From Pseudomonas taeanensis MS-3 (GTDB lineage Bacteria > Pseudomonadota > Gammaproteobacteria > Pseudomonadales > Pseudomonadaceae): 64,000 nucleotides of DNA. Both the position numbers and the translations under genes were made by a program. The notes below the pieces were generated by a model, which saw only the letters and a program-made list of their open reading frames with translations, was not told the DNA's origin and searched no databases. The stretch's first letter is position 1, and every line of letters begins with the position of its first letter. The stretch covers positions 220,432 to 284,431 of the forward strand of contig NZ_AWSQ01000006.1 in NCBI RefSeq assembly GCF_000498575.2, in the 5' to 3' direction. Below are positions 22,408 through 32,326 of the stretch, one piece after another.

Positions 22408-22643
22408 GCAGAAACTCTGTTGAACGCAGGCCGCGAGGAGAGAGGCTTGGCTACTCGAAACAAACGGCACGTTATGCAGACCGGTAACCAGATGCCCCCT
22501 TCCCTCTGGGCGACGTATCGACTCTTGCCCTGCCTCGCAGCAGGGCTTGTCCAGAAAAATGCCACTGCCTGCATCAAACGTCTCGTCTGGCGAGCTTCGG
22601 AGTGGCAACGCGGTACCACCTGTCATCTCAGCAGAGCCTAATC
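22408..22643. other. 236-base spacer between ptsN and rapZ, structured
   Basis: No convincing gene is seen. GCCCTGC (22527-22533) and GCAGGGC (22540-22546) form a perfect 7-bp hairpin around CTCGCA. Near the 3' end CGCGGTACCACC (22609-22620) reads GGTGGTACCGCG on the minus strand, identical to the core of Gram-positive T-box leaders, and GGAGTGGCAACGCGG (22599-22613) on the plus strand is a weaker match. The spacer is unusually long for this cluster. It may hold an untranslated leader of rapZ or a small RNA, but neither is shown. Confidence 0.4.
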
Positions 22644-23501
22644 ATGCGTTTGATCATCGTCAGCGGCCGCTCCGGCTCCGGCAAAAGCACCGCCCTCGAT
22701 GTTCTTGAAGACAACGACTTCTACTGCATCGACAACCTCCCCGCCGGGCTGCTCCCTGAGCTGGCCGAGCGCGCCCTGCTGCACACCGAACTGTTGCACC
22801 CCCAGGTGGCGGTATCGATCGATGCCCGCAACCTGCCAAGCCACCTCAAGCGCTTCCCCGAACTGCTCGACGAGGTTCGTGCTCGGCATATTCAGTGTGA
22901 TGTGATTTACCTGGATGCCGACGAAGAAACCCTGCTCAAACGCTTTTCCGAAACACGTCGGCGCCACCCCCTGACCAACGAAAACCGCTCATTGGCGGAA
23001 GCCATTGCCGATGAAAGCCAATTGCTGGGACCGATCATCGACCTGGCCGACCTGAAGATAGACACCACTCATCTCAATCTGTATCAGTTGCGCGACAGCC
23101 TCAAGCTACGCCTGCTGAACCGCCCCGAACCCGGCACGGCTTTTCTGGTGGAGTCTTTCGGCTTTAAACGCGGCATGCCGGTGGATGCCGACCTGGTCTT
23201 TGATGTGCGCTGCCTGCCCAACCCTTATTGGAAACCTGATCTACGCGACTACTCAGGCCTCGACCAGCCCGTGGTCGAGTACCTGTCAGCTCAGGCCGAT
23301 GTCGAGGAAATGTATCAAGACGTCTTCACTTATCTGAAGAAATGGCTGCCACGTTTCGCCGCCAGCAATCGAGCTTATGTCACAGTGGCCATCGGCTGTA
23401 CTGGCGGCCACCACCGCTCGGTATACTTGGCCAACCGCCTCGGTGAGGCCCTCAAACCCATCCTGAAAAACGTCCAGATTCGCCACCGCGACCTCAGTTA
23501 A
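22644..23501 (+). CDS. rapZ: RNase adapter protein RapZ (YvcJ family)
   Basis: 285 aa. Walker [10 protein letters not shown] near residue 8, Walker B-like [10 protein letters not shown] near 94, and the C-terminal [14 protein letters not shown] near 252, the UDP-sugar/RNA-binding domain signature. In E. coli it brings RNase E to the GlmZ sRNA; GlmY/GlmZ are not known in Pseudomonas, so its targets here are uncertain. The ATG at 22644 gives the conserved start [11 protein letters not shown]; a GTG 42 bases upstream has no properly spaced SD. Confidence 0.95.
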   Translation: MRLIIVSGRSGSGKSTALDVLEDNDFYCIDNLPAGLLPELAERALLHTELLHPQVAVSIDARNLPSHLKRFPELLDEVRARHIQCDVIYLDADEETLLKRFSETRRRHPLTNENRSLAEAIADESQLLGPIIDLADLKIDTTHLNLYQLRDSLKLRLLNRPEPGTAFLVESFGFKRGMPVDADLVFDVRCLPNPYWKPDLRDYSGLDQPVVEYLSAQADVEEMYQDVFTYLKKWLPRFAASNRAYVTVAIGCTGGHHRSVYLANRLGEALKPILKNVQIRHRDLS

Positions 23502-23513
23502 GGAATTGCCGCG

Positions 23514-23786
23514 ATGCCCACCTGCGAAATCACCATCATCAACAAACTGGGCTTGCATGCGCGTGCTGCCGCAAAGTTTGTCGGCGTCGCAGGGCGCTTT
23601 CCTTGTCAGGTCAGGGTCGGTCGTGCGCCGGAAAGTCTGGTGGACGGCAAAAGCATCATGGCCGTGATGATGCTCGCCGCAGGCAAAGGCACACCGATTC
23701 ACCTGCACACCGAAGGCGAACAGGATCATGACGCGCTCTCTGCATTGGTAGAGCTGATCAACAACCGCTTCGACGAAGGCGAATAA
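23514..23786 (+). CDS. ptsO: Phosphocarrier protein NPr (HPr-like)
   Basis: 90 aa HPr fold with the phosphorylated His in NKLGLHARAAAKF near residue 16 and the Ser-46-like region DGKSIMAVMML. Passes phosphate from EI-Ntr (ptsP, elsewhere) to EIIA-Ntr. Twelve bases after rapZ and ends at a strong terminator. Confidence 0.96.
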   Translation: MPTCEITIINKLGLHARAAAKFVGVAGRFPCQVRVGRAPESLVDGKSIMAVMMLAAGKGTPIHLHTEGEQDHDALSALVELINNRFDEGE

Positions 23787-23802
23787 GCGCAGCCAGGCAA
23801 AC

Positions 23803-23842
23803 AAAAGCGGCTAGCCGAGCCAACGGCTAGCCGCTTTTTTTT
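23803..23842. terminator. Bidirectional terminator between ptsO and pmbA
   Basis: GCGGCTAGCCG and CGGCTAGCCGC form an 11-bp stem around AGCCAA, with four A before and eight T after. It closes the ptsO transcript and can also serve the converging pmbA transcript. Confidence 0.93.
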
Positions 23843-23854
23843 AACTCACAATGA

Positions 23855-25201
23855 TCAGCTACCTGCCACCGTCATCCGTTCGATCAGCACCGAGCCGGTG
23901 CGGATATTGCTGCGCAGCTCCAGGTCACTGCCCACCGCTACGATTTGCTTGAACATATCGCGCAGGTTGCCGGCGATGGTCACTTCCTGCACTGGAAACT
24001 GAATCTCGCCATTCTCCACCCAGTAACCGCCGGCGCCTCGAGAATAGTCGCCGGTGACCATATTCAAGCCCTGCCCCATCAGCTCGGTGACCAACAGGCC
24101 ACGACCCATACGCTTGATCAATGCCTGCTGGTCTTCCTCGCCATGGCTGACGAACAGGTTATGCACCCCGCCCGCGTTAGCCGTGCTGGGCATGCCCAGC
24201 TTGCGCCCGGAGTAGGTGCCGAGCACGTAGGACAGCAACTCGCCGCCCTCGACGAACGACTTGGCATAGGTAGCCAGACCATCGCCATCGAAAGCGGCAC
24301 TGCCCAGCGCACGCGGAATATGCGGGCGTTCATCGAGTTTCATCCACTCGGGGAATAACTGCTGGCCCAAGGTACCTTCGAGAAAGGAGGACTTGCGGTA
24401 CAGGTTGCCGCCGGAGATCGCCGCCAGGAAGTTGCCGAACAAACCGGTCGCCAGCTCGGCGGAAAACAGCACCGGCACCTCACAGGTCGGCACAGGACGA
24501 GCGCCCAGACGACTGACCGAACGCTGCGCGGCGCGCAGGCCAATGCTCGCGGCATCGCTCAGTAACTCGCCCTGACGATTGACGTCATACCAGTAGTCGC
24601 GCTGCATCTGCCCACCATCCTCGGCGATCATCACGCAGCTCAGGCTGTGCCGTGTACTGGCATAACCACTGACAAATCCATGGCTGTTGCCGTACACGCG
24701 GCAGCCTTGATGAGTATTCAAGGTGGTGCCATCGGCGTTCTTGATTCGCGTGTCCGCGGCAAAGGCCGCCGCCTCGCAGACCAGCGCTTGCTCGATAGCC
24801 TGCTCCGGACTGATCGCCCAGGGATGATAGAGGTCCAATTGCGGCAACTCGGTAGCCATCAGCGCGGCATCGGCCAGACCGGAACAGTCGTCCTCCGACG
24901 CATGCTTAGCAATCGCCAGCGCCGCCGCCACGGTCTCGCGAATGGCCGCCTCACCGCTGGCAGAGGTACTCGCCGAGCCCTTGCGCTGACCAACATACAG
25001 GGTGATGCCAAAGCCCTGATCACGGTTGAACTCGACTGTTTCCACTTCGCGCTGGCGCACCGTGGTGGACAGGCCCTGCTCCACCGATACTGCGACCTCA
25101 CAGGCACTGGCACCCTGCTTTTTCGCCTCGGCGATGATCTGCTCGACCTGAGCCTGCAATTGCGGCACGGCCTGAGGACCGACTATTTCTACTGCACTCA
25201 T
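23855..25201 (-). CDS. pmbA: Metalloprotease PmbA (TldE)
   Basis: 448 aa of the TldD/PmbA family, the subunit without the metal site; no HExxxH is present. It forms a heterodimer with TldD (encoded nearby at 26072-27529), a protease that unfolds and cuts small peptides such as microcin B17 precursor and CcdA. AGGAG five bases before the ATG at 25199-25201 fixes the start. Confidence 0.95.
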   Translation of the reverse strand: MSAVEIVGPQAVPQLQAQVEQIIAEAKKQGASACEVAVSVEQGLSTTVRQREVETVEFNRDQGFGITLYVGQRKGSASTSASGEAAIRETVAAALAIAKHASEDDCSGLADAALMATELPQLDLYHPWAISPEQAIEQALVCEAAAFAADTRIKNADGTTLNTHQGCRVYGNSHGFVSGYASTRHSLSCVMIAEDGGQMQRDYWYDVNRQGELLSDAASIGLRAAQRSVSRLGARPVPTCEVPVLFSAELATGLFGNFLAAISGGNLYRKSSFLEGTLGQQLFPEWMKLDERPHIPRALGSAAFDGDGLATYAKSFVEGGELLSYVLGTYSGRKLGMPSTANAGGVHNLFVSHGEEDQQALIKRMGRGLLVTELMGQGLNMVTGDYSRGAGGYWVENGEIQFPVQEVTIAGNLRDMFKQIVAVGSDLELRSNIRTGSVLIERMTVAGS

Positions 25202-25452
25202 AAACACTCCTAAGAATCTGTTCAGGATCTACTACGGGCCTGGGCGTGATGCTGCGTTAACGATGGCTTCTAAAGGCTCATTTACAGCCAGTCATCCCCG
25301 CTCACTCAGCCGTTTTGCCTTGCCTGACCTTTCCTCGCTTTGACCCTGATCGGATTCTAAGCATTAGAAGCCAAGCTGCGGCCTGTAAGTCCAAACGCTT
25401 GCAGCTGGAAACTTGCTGCTATCATGGCGGCGTTTTCCACTGGACCGCCCCC

Positions 25453-25971
25453 ATGTCTGAATACCTTGACGACTTCTCCGGCGAGAAGAGTAAAACCCAG
25501 GTCAAACGCGAGCTGCACGCATTACAAGATCTGGGTCAACGCCTGACCACCTTAAAGCCCGACCTGCTGAACAAGCTACCGTTGACCGATGAGCTACGCC
25601 GCGCATTGGCCGAGGCGCCGAAGCACACCGCCAACTCCGCGAAAAAGCGCCATGTGCAGTTCATCGGCAAGCTCATGCGTGACCAGGATATCGAAGCGAT
25701 CCTTACTCTGCTCGATCAGCTCGACGCCTCGACCCGCCAGTACAACGAACGTTTTCACAACCTGGAGCGCTGGCGCGACCGCCTGCTCAACGGCAACGAC
25801 GAAACCCTTGAGACTTTCGTCGGTGAGTACCCGCAAGCGGATCGCCAGCACCTGCGTCAACTGATCCGCCAGGGCCAGCACGAGCTCGCGCAAAACAAAG
25901 CGCCTGCCGCCTCACGCAAGCTTTTCAAATACATCCGCGAGCTGGATGAAACCCAGCGCGGGCTGCGTTAA
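25453..25971 (+). CDS. yjgA: Ribosome-associated protein YjgA/DarP (DUF615)
   Basis: 172 aa, all-helical DUF615 protein ([20 protein letters not shown] near the start, [18 protein letters not shown] in the centre). Associates with late 50S assembly intermediates and helps ribosome biogenesis. The ATG at 25453 gives the family N-terminus; TATCAT at 25420-25425 with TTGCAG at 25399 is a possible promoter with a short 15-base spacer. The gene lies between convergent pmbA and tldD. Confidence 0.93.
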   Translation: MSEYLDDFSGEKSKTQVKRELHALQDLGQRLTTLKPDLLNKLPLTDELRRALAEAPKHTANSAKKRHVQFIGKLMRDQDIEAILTLLDQLDASTRQYNERFHNLERWRDRLLNGNDETLETFVGEYPQADRQHLRQLIRQGQHELAQNKAPAASRKLFKYIRELDETQRGLR

Positions 25972-25991
25972 AAACCGCTACAGCCCTGTAG

Positions 25992-26023
25992 GGTGGGTTA
26001 GCCGCGCAGCGGCGTAACCCACC
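25992..26023. repeat. Palindromic hairpin repeat between yjgA and tldD
   Basis: GGTGGGTTAGCCGC and GCGGCGTAACCCACC pair around GCA with one bulged G. The motif GTAGGGTGGGTTA recurs in inverted form at the end of the spacer (ACCCACCCTAG, 26065-26075). It can act as a stem-loop at the converging gene ends; it has no T run. Confidence 0.7.
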
Positions 26024-26071
26024 ATAACCAGCCGCCGCTCCCGCGGCCCGCTCGGAGGGTCAAGACCCACC

Positions 26072-27529
26072 CTAGGCACCGGTCCCGCCCACGGTAATAG
26101 CATCGATCTTCAGGGTCGGCTGACCGACGCCCACCGGCACCGACTGGCCGTCCTTGCCACAAGTGCCAACGCCGCTGTCCAGAGCCAGGTCATTACCAAC
26201 CATCGACACCCGACTCATGGCTTCGGGACCATTGCCGATCAGGGTTGCGCCCTTGACCGGCGCGGTGATCTTGCCGTCCTCAATCAAATACGCTTCGCTG
26301 GTGGAGAACACGAACTTGCCGCTGGTAATGTCGACCTGGCCACCGCCGAGATTGGCGCAGTAGATACCCCGCTTTACCGAACGGATAATTTCTTCAGGGT
26401 CGCTCTCACCCGCCAGCATGTAGGTGTTGGTCATGCGCGGCATCGGCAGGTGTGCATAAGATTCGCGCCGACCATTACCGGTACAGGCCACGCCCATCAG
26501 ACGCGCGTTCAGCTTGTCCTGCATATAGCCCTTGAGTACGCCATTTTCGATCAGCGTGGTGCACTCGGTCGGCGTGCCCTCATCATCCACGCTCAACGAT
26601 CCGCGGCGCTCGGCCAGAGTGCCGTCGTCGACGATGGTGCACAGGCTGGAGGCAACCATTTCACCCATGCGGCCGCTGTAGGCGGAACTGCCCTTGCGGT
26701 TGAAGTCGCCCTCCAGGCCATGCCCCACCGCCTCATGCAGCAGCACGCCGGACCAGCCAGCGCCCATCACCACCGGCATGCTACCGGCCGGCGCGGGAAT
26801 CGCCTCCAGATTGACCAGCGCCTGACGCAGCGCCTCGCGGGCATAACCCATGGCGCGGCTTTCGTTGAGGCCATCTTTCGCCAGGAAATAGCGGTAATCG
26901 GTACGCCCACCACCGCCATGACCACCGCGCTCGCGCCGGCCATTCTGCTCGACGATGACACTGACATTGAAACGCACCAGCGGGCGTACATCGGCGCCCA
27001 GACTACCGTCGTTGGACGCGACCAACACCCGATCCCAGACCCCGGCAAGGCTGACCGTTACTTGCTTGATCCGCGTATCGAGGGCCCGAGTCGCCTGATC
27101 GATCTGCTTCAACAGCTCGACCTTCTCCGCCCGGCCGATCACATCCAACGGGTTATCCGGAGCATACAAGGCCGTCACGGCTGAGCTGCTGAACGCCTGT
27201 ACCCGGCCCTGCTGTCCGGCGCGGGCAATCGAGCGGGCAGCGCGCGCCGCCTGGCTCAGGGCCTCAGCAGTGATGGCGTTGCTGTAAGCGAAACCGGTTT
27301 TCTCGCCGGACTGGGCGCGCACCCCAACCCCTTGGTCGAGATTGAAGCTGCCCTCTTTGACGATGCCATCCTCGAGCACCCAGGTTTCCGAGACCTGACT
27401 CTGAAAGTACAAATCGGCGGCATCGATGCCAGGGCCGACCAACTCGCCCAGCACGCTGGGCAGATGATCGATAGTCAAACCGCCCGGGCTCAACACATGC
27501 TCACTGACGGACAACAACATCTCGCTCAT
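26072..27529 (-). CDS. tldD: Metalloprotease TldD
   Basis: 485 aa. The catalytic zinc motif [12 protein letters not shown] near residue 263 is intact and a second metal-ligand Cys follows in the C-terminal half. With PmbA (TldE) it forms the Tld protease. It lies 2 bases after the nitrilase-family gene upstream (stop 27532), so the two are co-transcribed. Confidence 0.96.
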   Translation of the reverse strand: MSEMLLSVSEHVLSPGGLTIDHLPSVLGELVGPGIDAADLYFQSQVSETWVLEDGIVKEGSFNLDQGVGVRAQSGEKTGFAYSNAITAEALSQAARAARSIARAGQQGRVQAFSSSAVTALYAPDNPLDVIGRAEKVELLKQIDQATRALDTRIKQVTVSLAGVWDRVLVASNDGSLGADVRPLVRFNVSVIVEQNGRRERGGHGGGGRTDYRYFLAKDGLNESRAMGYAREALRQALVNLEAIPAPAGSMPVVMGAGWSGVLLHEAVGHGLEGDFNRKGSSAYSGRMGEMVASSLCTIVDDGTLAERRGSLSVDDEGTPTECTTLIENGVLKGYMQDKLNARLMGVACTGNGRRESYAHLPMPRMTNTYMLAGESDPEEIIRSVKRGIYCANLGGGQVDITSGKFVFSTSEAYLIEDGKITAPVKGATLIGNGPEAMSRVSMVGNDLALDSGVGTCGKDGQSVPVGVGQPTLKIDAITVGGTGA

Positions 27530-27531
27530 AA

Positions 27532-28380
27532 CTACTCCAAACCTGGCAGCCGCGGTTCGGCCGCTGCAAAAAATCGTTTATGCCGGGCCACCGGCATACG
27601 TTGGCGGATAGCGGCTTGCTCGGCAGCGTCGCGCGCGGCCAGGAGCAGCCCTTCACCCTGTGCCTGTTCGGCCAACACCCGCCCCCAGGGATCGATGATC
27701 GCCGAGTGGCCAAAAGTCTCGCGACCACCAGGATGACAACCACCCTGGCCTGCAGCCAACAGGTAGCACTGCGTTTCAATGGCGCGAGCGCGGGTCAGCA
27801 CCTGCCAATGAGCCGCACCGGTCACCGCAGTAAAGGCCGAAGGAACGCTGATCAGCTCCGCCCCCGCTTCACACAAGGCGCCATACAGCTCAGGAAAACG
27901 CAGGTCGTAGCACACCGTCAAACCCAAGCGCCCAACGGGCGTGTCGGCCACCACCAGACTATGCCCATGGGCATAGTCGTCCGACTCGCGGTAACGACCG
28001 CGACTGTCGGCGACATCCACATCGAACAGGTGCAGCTTGTCATAGCGCGCCACGCGCTCGCCCTGCTCGTCGATCAGCAGCGAACAGGCCATTGCCTTGG
28101 CATCGGGCTTGCCGTCCGGCGGCAAGGGCAAGGTGCCGGCGACTATCCATAAGCGCAAGTCACTCGCGGCCTGTTTCAACCAGGGCAAGATCGGCCCGTC
28201 ACCATAGGCTTCACGGCGACCCAGTGCGGCCAGGTCACGCCGGCCCATGGCGGCGAAATTTTCCGGCAACACTGCCAGTCGTGCACCGCCCGCGGCCGCC
28301 CGTTCAAGCAGGCGGCGGGCCTGAGCCAGATTAGCCAGCACATCGTCCTGACTGACCATTTGAATCACCGCGAGGCTCAT
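27532..28380 (-). CDS. Carbon-nitrogen hydrolase (nitrilase superfamily, Nit2/amidase type)
   Basis: 282 aa. The catalytic triad is visible: Glu in [11 protein letters not shown] near 40, Lys in [10 protein letters not shown] near 120, and Cys in [13 protein letters not shown] near 160. The length and motifs match the Nit2-like branch, which hydrolyses deaminated glutathione or omega-amides; the exact substrate cannot be read from sequence. Located between yhdP and tldD as in other Pseudomonas. Confidence 0.93.
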   Translation of the reverse strand: MSLAVIQMVSQDDVLANLAQARRLLERAAAGGARLAVLPENFAAMGRRDLAALGRREAYGDGPILPWLKQAASDLRLWIVAGTLPLPPDGKPDAKAMACSLLIDEQGERVARYDKLHLFDVDVADSRGRYRESDDYAHGHSLVVADTPVGRLGLTVCYDLRFPELYGALCEAGAELISVPSAFTAVTGAAHWQVLTRARAIETQCYLLAAGQGGCHPGGRETFGHSAIIDPWGRVLAEQAQGEGLLLAARDAAEQAAIRQRMPVARHKRFFAAAEPRLPGLE

Positions 28381-28467
28381 GCGTACTCCTCCTCGGGGGA
28401 GAGATGAACCACCAGCTTACAAGGCATGCCCGCCGAATGCATGGCCGTACCAGTCAATCCACGACCC

Positions 28468-31400
28468 TCAGCGCTGCTTTTCAAAGGGCTTGTCGAAAGT
28501 GATTTGCGGGTCATCCAAGGAACCTTTGACGTCGTATTGCACGCTGGCAAAGCGCGCCACACGATCGCCCAGCAGTTTATCCACCAGGAATAACGCCCCG
28601 CCAATCGCCGGCGCACCGACGATCAAGGCCGCCAGCGGCAGGTTGTTGGTCACCGGCAAGGTGACCAACAGCTTGGCATCGATCGACTGGTCGACCATGT
28701 TCAGGGTGCCATTCAGCTCCAGGTTGCTCGAGGGCCCAGTCAGGGCGATCGGTTTACGGGTGACGAAGACCCCGTCCGAGGCGACCAGCAGCCCCTTGAC
28801 CCGGTCATAACTCAGTCCTTTACCGAGCAGGTCGGAAAAGTCCAGGCGCAGGCGGCGGCCAATCGAATTGAAGTTGAGCAGGCCAAATATCCGCAGTGCC
28901 GAAGCAGAACCCTGCACCTCGACGAACTGGCCTTTGCGCAAGGATGCATCCATGCTGCCGGAGAAACGTTTCAGGCTGACCCAGGCCGGCGAGCCCGGCC
29001 AGCGTCCATCGACATCCAGACGGAAGCTTTCGCTTGTGGCCGTTGGCGCGAAACCCCAGGCCAGCAGCACCTCAGTCAGATCCTTGCCCTGCAGGCGGCC
29101 TTTATACCAACTGCTGGATGCGCCCGGTGCGCCTTCCCAGCCGGCGTTGCCCGTCACCTGCAGCCCCTTGAGATTCAGGTTCAAGCTGCTGAACTGCAGA
29201 CCACTGGCATTCGGCCGCGCCTTGAACGACCAGGCGCCCAACAGCTCTGTGCCTCGCAATACCTGGTCGATTCGCAGATCAAGAGCCGGGATTTGCCGAG
29301 GATCGACACTGGCCAACAGGTCGGGCCGGTCCTCGACCGTGGCCACCTTCGTCTCGGCTGCGGGTAACCGCAGGTATTCAAGCTCGACCGCAATTGGTGC
29401 AGCAGACGCATCAGGCAGGCCAACTCGACCTTTCAACAACTGACTGTCCAGACTCAGGGACCAGGCTCCAGATGCGCGCTGTAGCTGCACCTGGAGGTTG
29501 TCCACCGTGCTGCCAAAACCGCTGAATCGACCGATGCTTAAGCGTGCATCCTTGAACAGCTGCTGGGCATCGTCCCGCGGCACATTCGCATAGGGTTTCA
29601 GAGCTGCCTGCCAGGCGGACCAGTCCAACTCTGATACCTTGCCACGGACTCGCAGCCCTTTACCCCCCGGCAAGCTGGCCAGACCATCGGCCAAACGCAG
29701 CTCGCCTCGCCCCTCACCCGGCAGCCCAGGCGGCGCGGCAAACGACAAGCTAGCCAGATCGGCGTACTCCAACCAGTAACGCCGCTCGCTCCCGCCCAGG
29801 CTCATGCGCCAGTCGGCATAACGCTGCTCATCCGCACGCTTACCAAAGGGCGCCGGCAACTCGACAGCCAGACCCTCGAGACTGGAGTCCACCCGCAGCA
29901 GGCTGTCGTCACCATCGAGGGTCAGGCGCAGGCGATAGGGTAAGGTGCCGGCCAAAGGCAGCGGCTGGGTGACGCCCAGCCAGTCAGTCAGGTTGTTCAG
30001 GGGTACCTGACCACGCGCTTCTATCAGGCTGCGCGGGCGGCCATTGGCGCCTTCGGCAACCGCCTTGCCGCGTACCGCATGACCCAGCACCTGGGCACGA
30101 ATATCCGGCGCACTCAAACCACTGGCAGTGTTGTAACGAAAAGCGCCGCGCAGCTGACTCAGCTCTAGCACCGGGGTACTCAGCTTGAGCTGCGCGCCCT
30201 CGGTGGCGAAATCCACCAGCACATCCGGAGTCTGCCCTTTGCGCAAGGGTAGATCGAGCGTGAGCGAGCCGCTCAGCGGCCCCTTGCCCTGCCAGCCGGC
30301 GAACGTCTCGGCCGTGCCCATGGGCGCCTCCTGGAGAATTGTCAAGGCATCGCCCACGCTGCTCTGGATCTCGGCAGTCAACTGCAAGCGCGGTGCCTGC
30401 CCCTCAGCGGCATGCGGAATATCGGCGCGAACGCTGCTCACTCGACTGTTCAGCAAACGCCCCTGGCTTACCCGTACCCGGACGCCACTGTCCTCGATGA
30501 ACACGTCACCCTGCGCCTCGCGCAATGCTGGCCAACCTGGCTGGAAAGCCAACTCGGCATCCTTGACGGCGAAGAACAGGCTGAGGCTGCGCGCCGCATC
30601 GCTGGCGCCCGTGTTCAATGAGCCCTGATACTGGAAGTAGCCCTCATCGACCTTGCCGCTATTAATCGCGACCTTGAGCCATCGAGCCAACTCTGCACTC
30701 ATACCCGGCGCACGAGTTGGCAGGTATTTCTCGGTATAACGGGCGTCGCCTTCACGCAGGCCGACACGCAGATCCATGTAGTCTTCCGCTTCGGCATCGT
30801 GCAGCAGGCGAATGAGGAAATCGCCTGCGATCCTGCCCTCTTCGCCGACCACCTGCAAATACGGGCTGCGCAGGGTGAAACCCTGCTCATCCAGCCGCCA
30901 GGTCAGGCGCGCATTAGCCTGCTGATACAACCAGGGTTTGGGAAACAACGTGGTCAGGTGCAGGGAAAAGTTTTCCGTGGCAAGCCGCAGCTCACCCTCA
31001 CCCAGGTCGCCACTGAGGCTGCCCGTGACATTCTCCACCGCTGGCGACGCGTGATAGGCGGCAAAGCCAATACGCTCGAGATTGACGGCAAACTGCAGGC
31101 GTTTTGCGCCCTCCACCTGAGGTCGGTAGTCCAGCGTCATATTGCGCAGGGCACCGTGCGGTTGCAGGCTACTGAGGAGCTGCATGCCGCTGTCAGGCAA
31201 GGGTGCCAAGCCTTCGATCAATGGCAATAACGGCGCCAGGTCGAGCCGATCGGCACTCACCAGCCATTGCTCTTCAACTTCCTGGCTACCCGGCTGCTGG
31301 CGCAGACTCAACTGCACCTCCCCCCAGCGCTTGTCGCCCTGGCTCAGGGCCAGGTCATCCAACAACAGCTCGAAACCCTGCTTCTTACGGGTGAAATAGG

Positions 31401-32295
31401 CGCTCACCGCCACGTCTTGCAGCTGCACCGCTTCACGCTGGGCATAAGCGGCCGACACCTGAGGCGCATGCAAGCGACTGACTGCACGCTGCACGGCACC
31501 CTCGGCCCAGGACAACCAGACTTCACCGCCGGCCTCCAGCTGCTCCAGGCGCCAGGCGCGCGTCAGGCTCGGCGGCAGCCAACGCGCCCAGTCACTTTGC
31601 GGCAGGCTCAGGTACAGTTCGGCAGATGAATTCCGCCAGTTCTCGGTCGACAGTCGCGTGCGCAGCTGCAACGCCACAGGCTGGCCATCCGGCAGCAACA
31701 GACGCGCATCCAAACGCTGGCGCCGGGCCCCATTACCCAGCGTCAGATTGACATAGGTGAAGGTTTGCGCCGGGTGTCCATGGGCCTCCAGGGTCACCTG
31801 ACTGTTGAGCAGCGACAGTCGGCTGACCGCTTGCAGCTGAGTCAGCATCTGCCGCGGATCGACGCCCCCCACCTCACTCCGCTGCGGCAGGCCTTTGAGC
31901 GTCCAGGCCCCCTGCGGATCTTGCAGTACGCTGAGCTGCACGCCATCCAGCTCGAGCTGGGCCAGCCGCGGCTGGCCAGTCAACAGACTGGCCAGCATAT
32001 CCGGCACTACGCGTATCTGATCCAGGCGCAGCGCACTGGGGCCTTCGCCCACCAGTACATCGTGGGCGATCAGCACGGGGGCAAAGCCTTGCCAGTGACC
32101 TTCCAGCCGACCTATTTCGAGCGACATGCCCAACGCTGCGCGGGCCTTGTCTTCGGCTTCCAGGCGATATTCGGCAACCAGCGGCACCAGCTGACGGCCG
32201 AGGCTGACATACAGCGCCGCCAGCATCAAAACCAGGGCACAGAAACCCAGGCCCCAGCGAATCGAAGCGAAGAACCAGCGGGCCAAACGCTCCAC
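28468..32295 (-). CDS. yhdP: YhdP family AsmA-like lipid transport protein
   Basis: 1275 aa. One N-terminal transmembrane helix (about 9-30) followed by a very long repeated beta-groove region with DUF3971 and a C-terminal AsmA-like domain (GLLNFNSIGRRLRLDFSDLL near 1150). YhdP, TamB and YdbH are the bridge-like proteins that move phospholipid to the outer membrane. Starts with GTG (32293-32295) and has only a weak SD. Thirty-one bases after rng. Confidence 0.94.
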   Translation of the reverse strand: MERLARWFFASIRWGLGFCALVLMLAALYVSLGRQLVPLVAEYRLEAEDKARAALGMSLEIGRLEGHWQGFAPVLIAHDVLVGEGPSALRLDQIRVVPDMLASLLTGQPRLAQLELDGVQLSVLQDPQGAWTLKGLPQRSEVGGVDPRQMLTQLQAVSRLSLLNSQVTLEAHGHPAQTFTYVNLTLGNGARRQRLDARLLLPDGQPVALQLRTRLSTENWRNSSAELYLSLPQSDWARWLPPSLTRAWRLEQLEAGGEVWLSWAEGAVQRAVSRLHAPQVSAAYAQREAVQLQDVAVSAYFTRKKQGFELLLDDLALSQGDKRWGEVQLSLRQQPGSQEVEEQWLVSADRLDLAPLLPLIEGLAPLPDSGMQLLSSLQPHGALRNMTLDYRPQVEGAKRLQFAVNLERIGFAAYHASPAVENVTGSLSGDLGEGELRLATENFSLHLTTLFPKPWLYQQANARLTWRLDEQGFTLRSPYLQVVGEEGRIAGDFLIRLLHDAEAEDYMDLRVGLREGDARYTEKYLPTRAPGMSAELARWLKVAINSGKVDEGYFQYQGSLNTGASDAARSLSLFFAVKDAELAFQPGWPALREAQGDVFIEDSGVRVRVSQGRLLNSRVSSVRADIPHAAEGQAPRLQLTAEIQSSVGDALTILQEAPMGTAETFAGWQGKGPLSGSLTLDLPLRKGQTPDVLVDFATEGAQLKLSTPVLELSQLRGAFRYNTASGLSAPDIRAQVLGHAVRGKAVAEGANGRPRSLIEARGQVPLNNLTDWLGVTQPLPLAGTLPYRLRLTLDGDDSLLRVDSSLEGLAVELPAPFGKRADEQRYADWRMSLGGSERRYWLEYADLASLSFAAPPGLPGEGRGELRLADGLASLPGGKGLRVRGKVSELDWSAWQAALKPYANVPRDDAQQLFKDARLSIGRFSGFGSTVDNLQVQLQRASGAWSLSLDSQLLKGRVGLPDASAAPIAVELEYLRLPAAETKVATVEDRPDLLASVDPRQIPALDLRIDQVLRGTELLGAWSFKARPNASGLQFSSLNLNLKGLQVTGNAGWEGAPGASSSWYKGRLQGKDLTEVLLAWGFAPTATSESFRLDVDGRWPGSPAWVSLKRFSGSMDASLRKGQFVEVQGSASALRIFGLLNFNSIGRRLRLDFSDLLGKGLSYDRVKGLLVASDGVFVTRKPIALTGPSSNLELNGTLNMVDQSIDAKLLVTLPVTNNLPLAALIVGAPAIGGALFLVDKLLGDRVARFASVQYDVKGSLDDPQITFDKPFEKQR

Positions 32296-32326
32296 TCAGT
32301 TCATGCCCCGAAACAGCACGGCCAGA

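Noticed and set aside
22420-22641. Possible 73-residue gene in the ptsN-rapZ spacer
   Set aside because: TTG start without a clear SD, no recognisable domain, and the product overlaps a hairpin and GC-rich repeat-like sequence.
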